Under the pieces are notes generated by a model. That model saw only the letters and a list, made by a program, of their open reading frames with translations, was not told where the DNA came from and did no database searches. A DNA stretch of 64,000 nt from Branchiostoma belcheri (taxonomy: Eukaryota > Chordata > Leptocardii > Amphioxiformes > Branchiostomatidae). The position numbers and the translations under genes were made by a program. Below, in pieces: positions 63,850-64,000 of this stretch. Within the stretch, counting starts at the first letter, position 1; each line of letters starts with the position of its first letter. The DNA lies in contig NW_017804598.1 in the NCBI RefSeq assembly GCF_001625305.1, forward strand, positions 1,249,782-1,313,781, given 5' to 3'.

Positions 63850-64000
63850 AAGAAAACACTAGAAAGTTAACATTTGCAAACCAAGGAATCTAAATCCCTC
63901 CTCCTATAAAATTGCAACATGATGTAACCCAAGTTACCCAACACCAGTTACCATGGTCACAGCCATATGGTTCAGGTCATTGACCTTATTGGTTTGGAGG
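63850..64000 (-). repeat. CACCATGGTAAC dispersed repeat, inverted copy, cut by window end
   Basis: Reads inverted 'gttaccatggt' near 63945, 'gcaattttataggaggaggg' and, at its end, 'aacatttgcaaa'. The only copy in antisense orientation, and it is outside the gene. Confidence 0.8.

Overview
This window is eukaryotic, intron-rich and strongly invertebrate-deuterostome in character. The best reading is amphioxus (Branchiostoma). Reasons: a chordate-like EAG potassium channel with vertebrate-style exon structure, many short non-autonomous transposons and tRNA-headed SINEs, and an assembly gap flanked by two slightly different copies of the same sequence, as expected from a highly heterozygous genome. 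The species is an inference.

One protein-coding gene can be supported. It is an EAG-class voltage-gated K+ channel (KCNH1/KCNH5 type) on the + strand. Fourteen coding exons run from 16016 to a stop codon at 59515-59517. They encode about 1,089 residues in order: PAS domain, N-terminal calmodulin-binding segment, S1-S4 voltage sensor, S5-pore-S6 with a GFGN filter, C-linker, cyclic-nucleotide-binding homology domain with YNL intrinsic ligand, C-terminal calmodulin-binding segment, and a long tail ending in an EAG coiled coil. All 13 introns have GT-AG ends and all splice phases close. The short first coding exon (start Met plus about 25 residues) was not found. A long 3' UTR probably runs to a polyadenylation signal at 63059.

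Layout. 1-16015: no supported gene; LINE and SINE remnants, minisatellites, a CpG-dense patch, one open minus-strand segment of unknown identity at 14608-14835. 16016-24067: PAS and calmodulin-segment exons, with Harbinger-like MITEs and a 160-bp tandem array. 24068-45829: a 22-kb intron holding the scaffold gap with a duplicated 3.2-kb flank, an insertion present in only one of the two copies, a LINE end, and an intact 268-bp MITE with perfect ends. 45830-59517: transmembrane, CNBHD and tail exons, interleaved with a (TAC)n tract, foldback elements, SINEs and a 1-kb minisatellite. 59518-64000: 3' UTR and downstream repeats, including two 21-bp arrays that resemble heat-shock and cAMP-response elements.

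The most interesting signals are in the repeats. (1) LINE-derived and SINE copies share a 3' tail with a conserved A-rich, ACTTGAGTG-containing loop closed by a stem whose sequence differs between copies while pairing is kept. (2) Three MITEs of two families share GGCC ends and a subterminal GC-rich box. (3) A dispersed 'CACCATGGTAACTGG' repeat lies, always in sense orientation, beside exons of the channel. No new enzymatic or defence system was seen.
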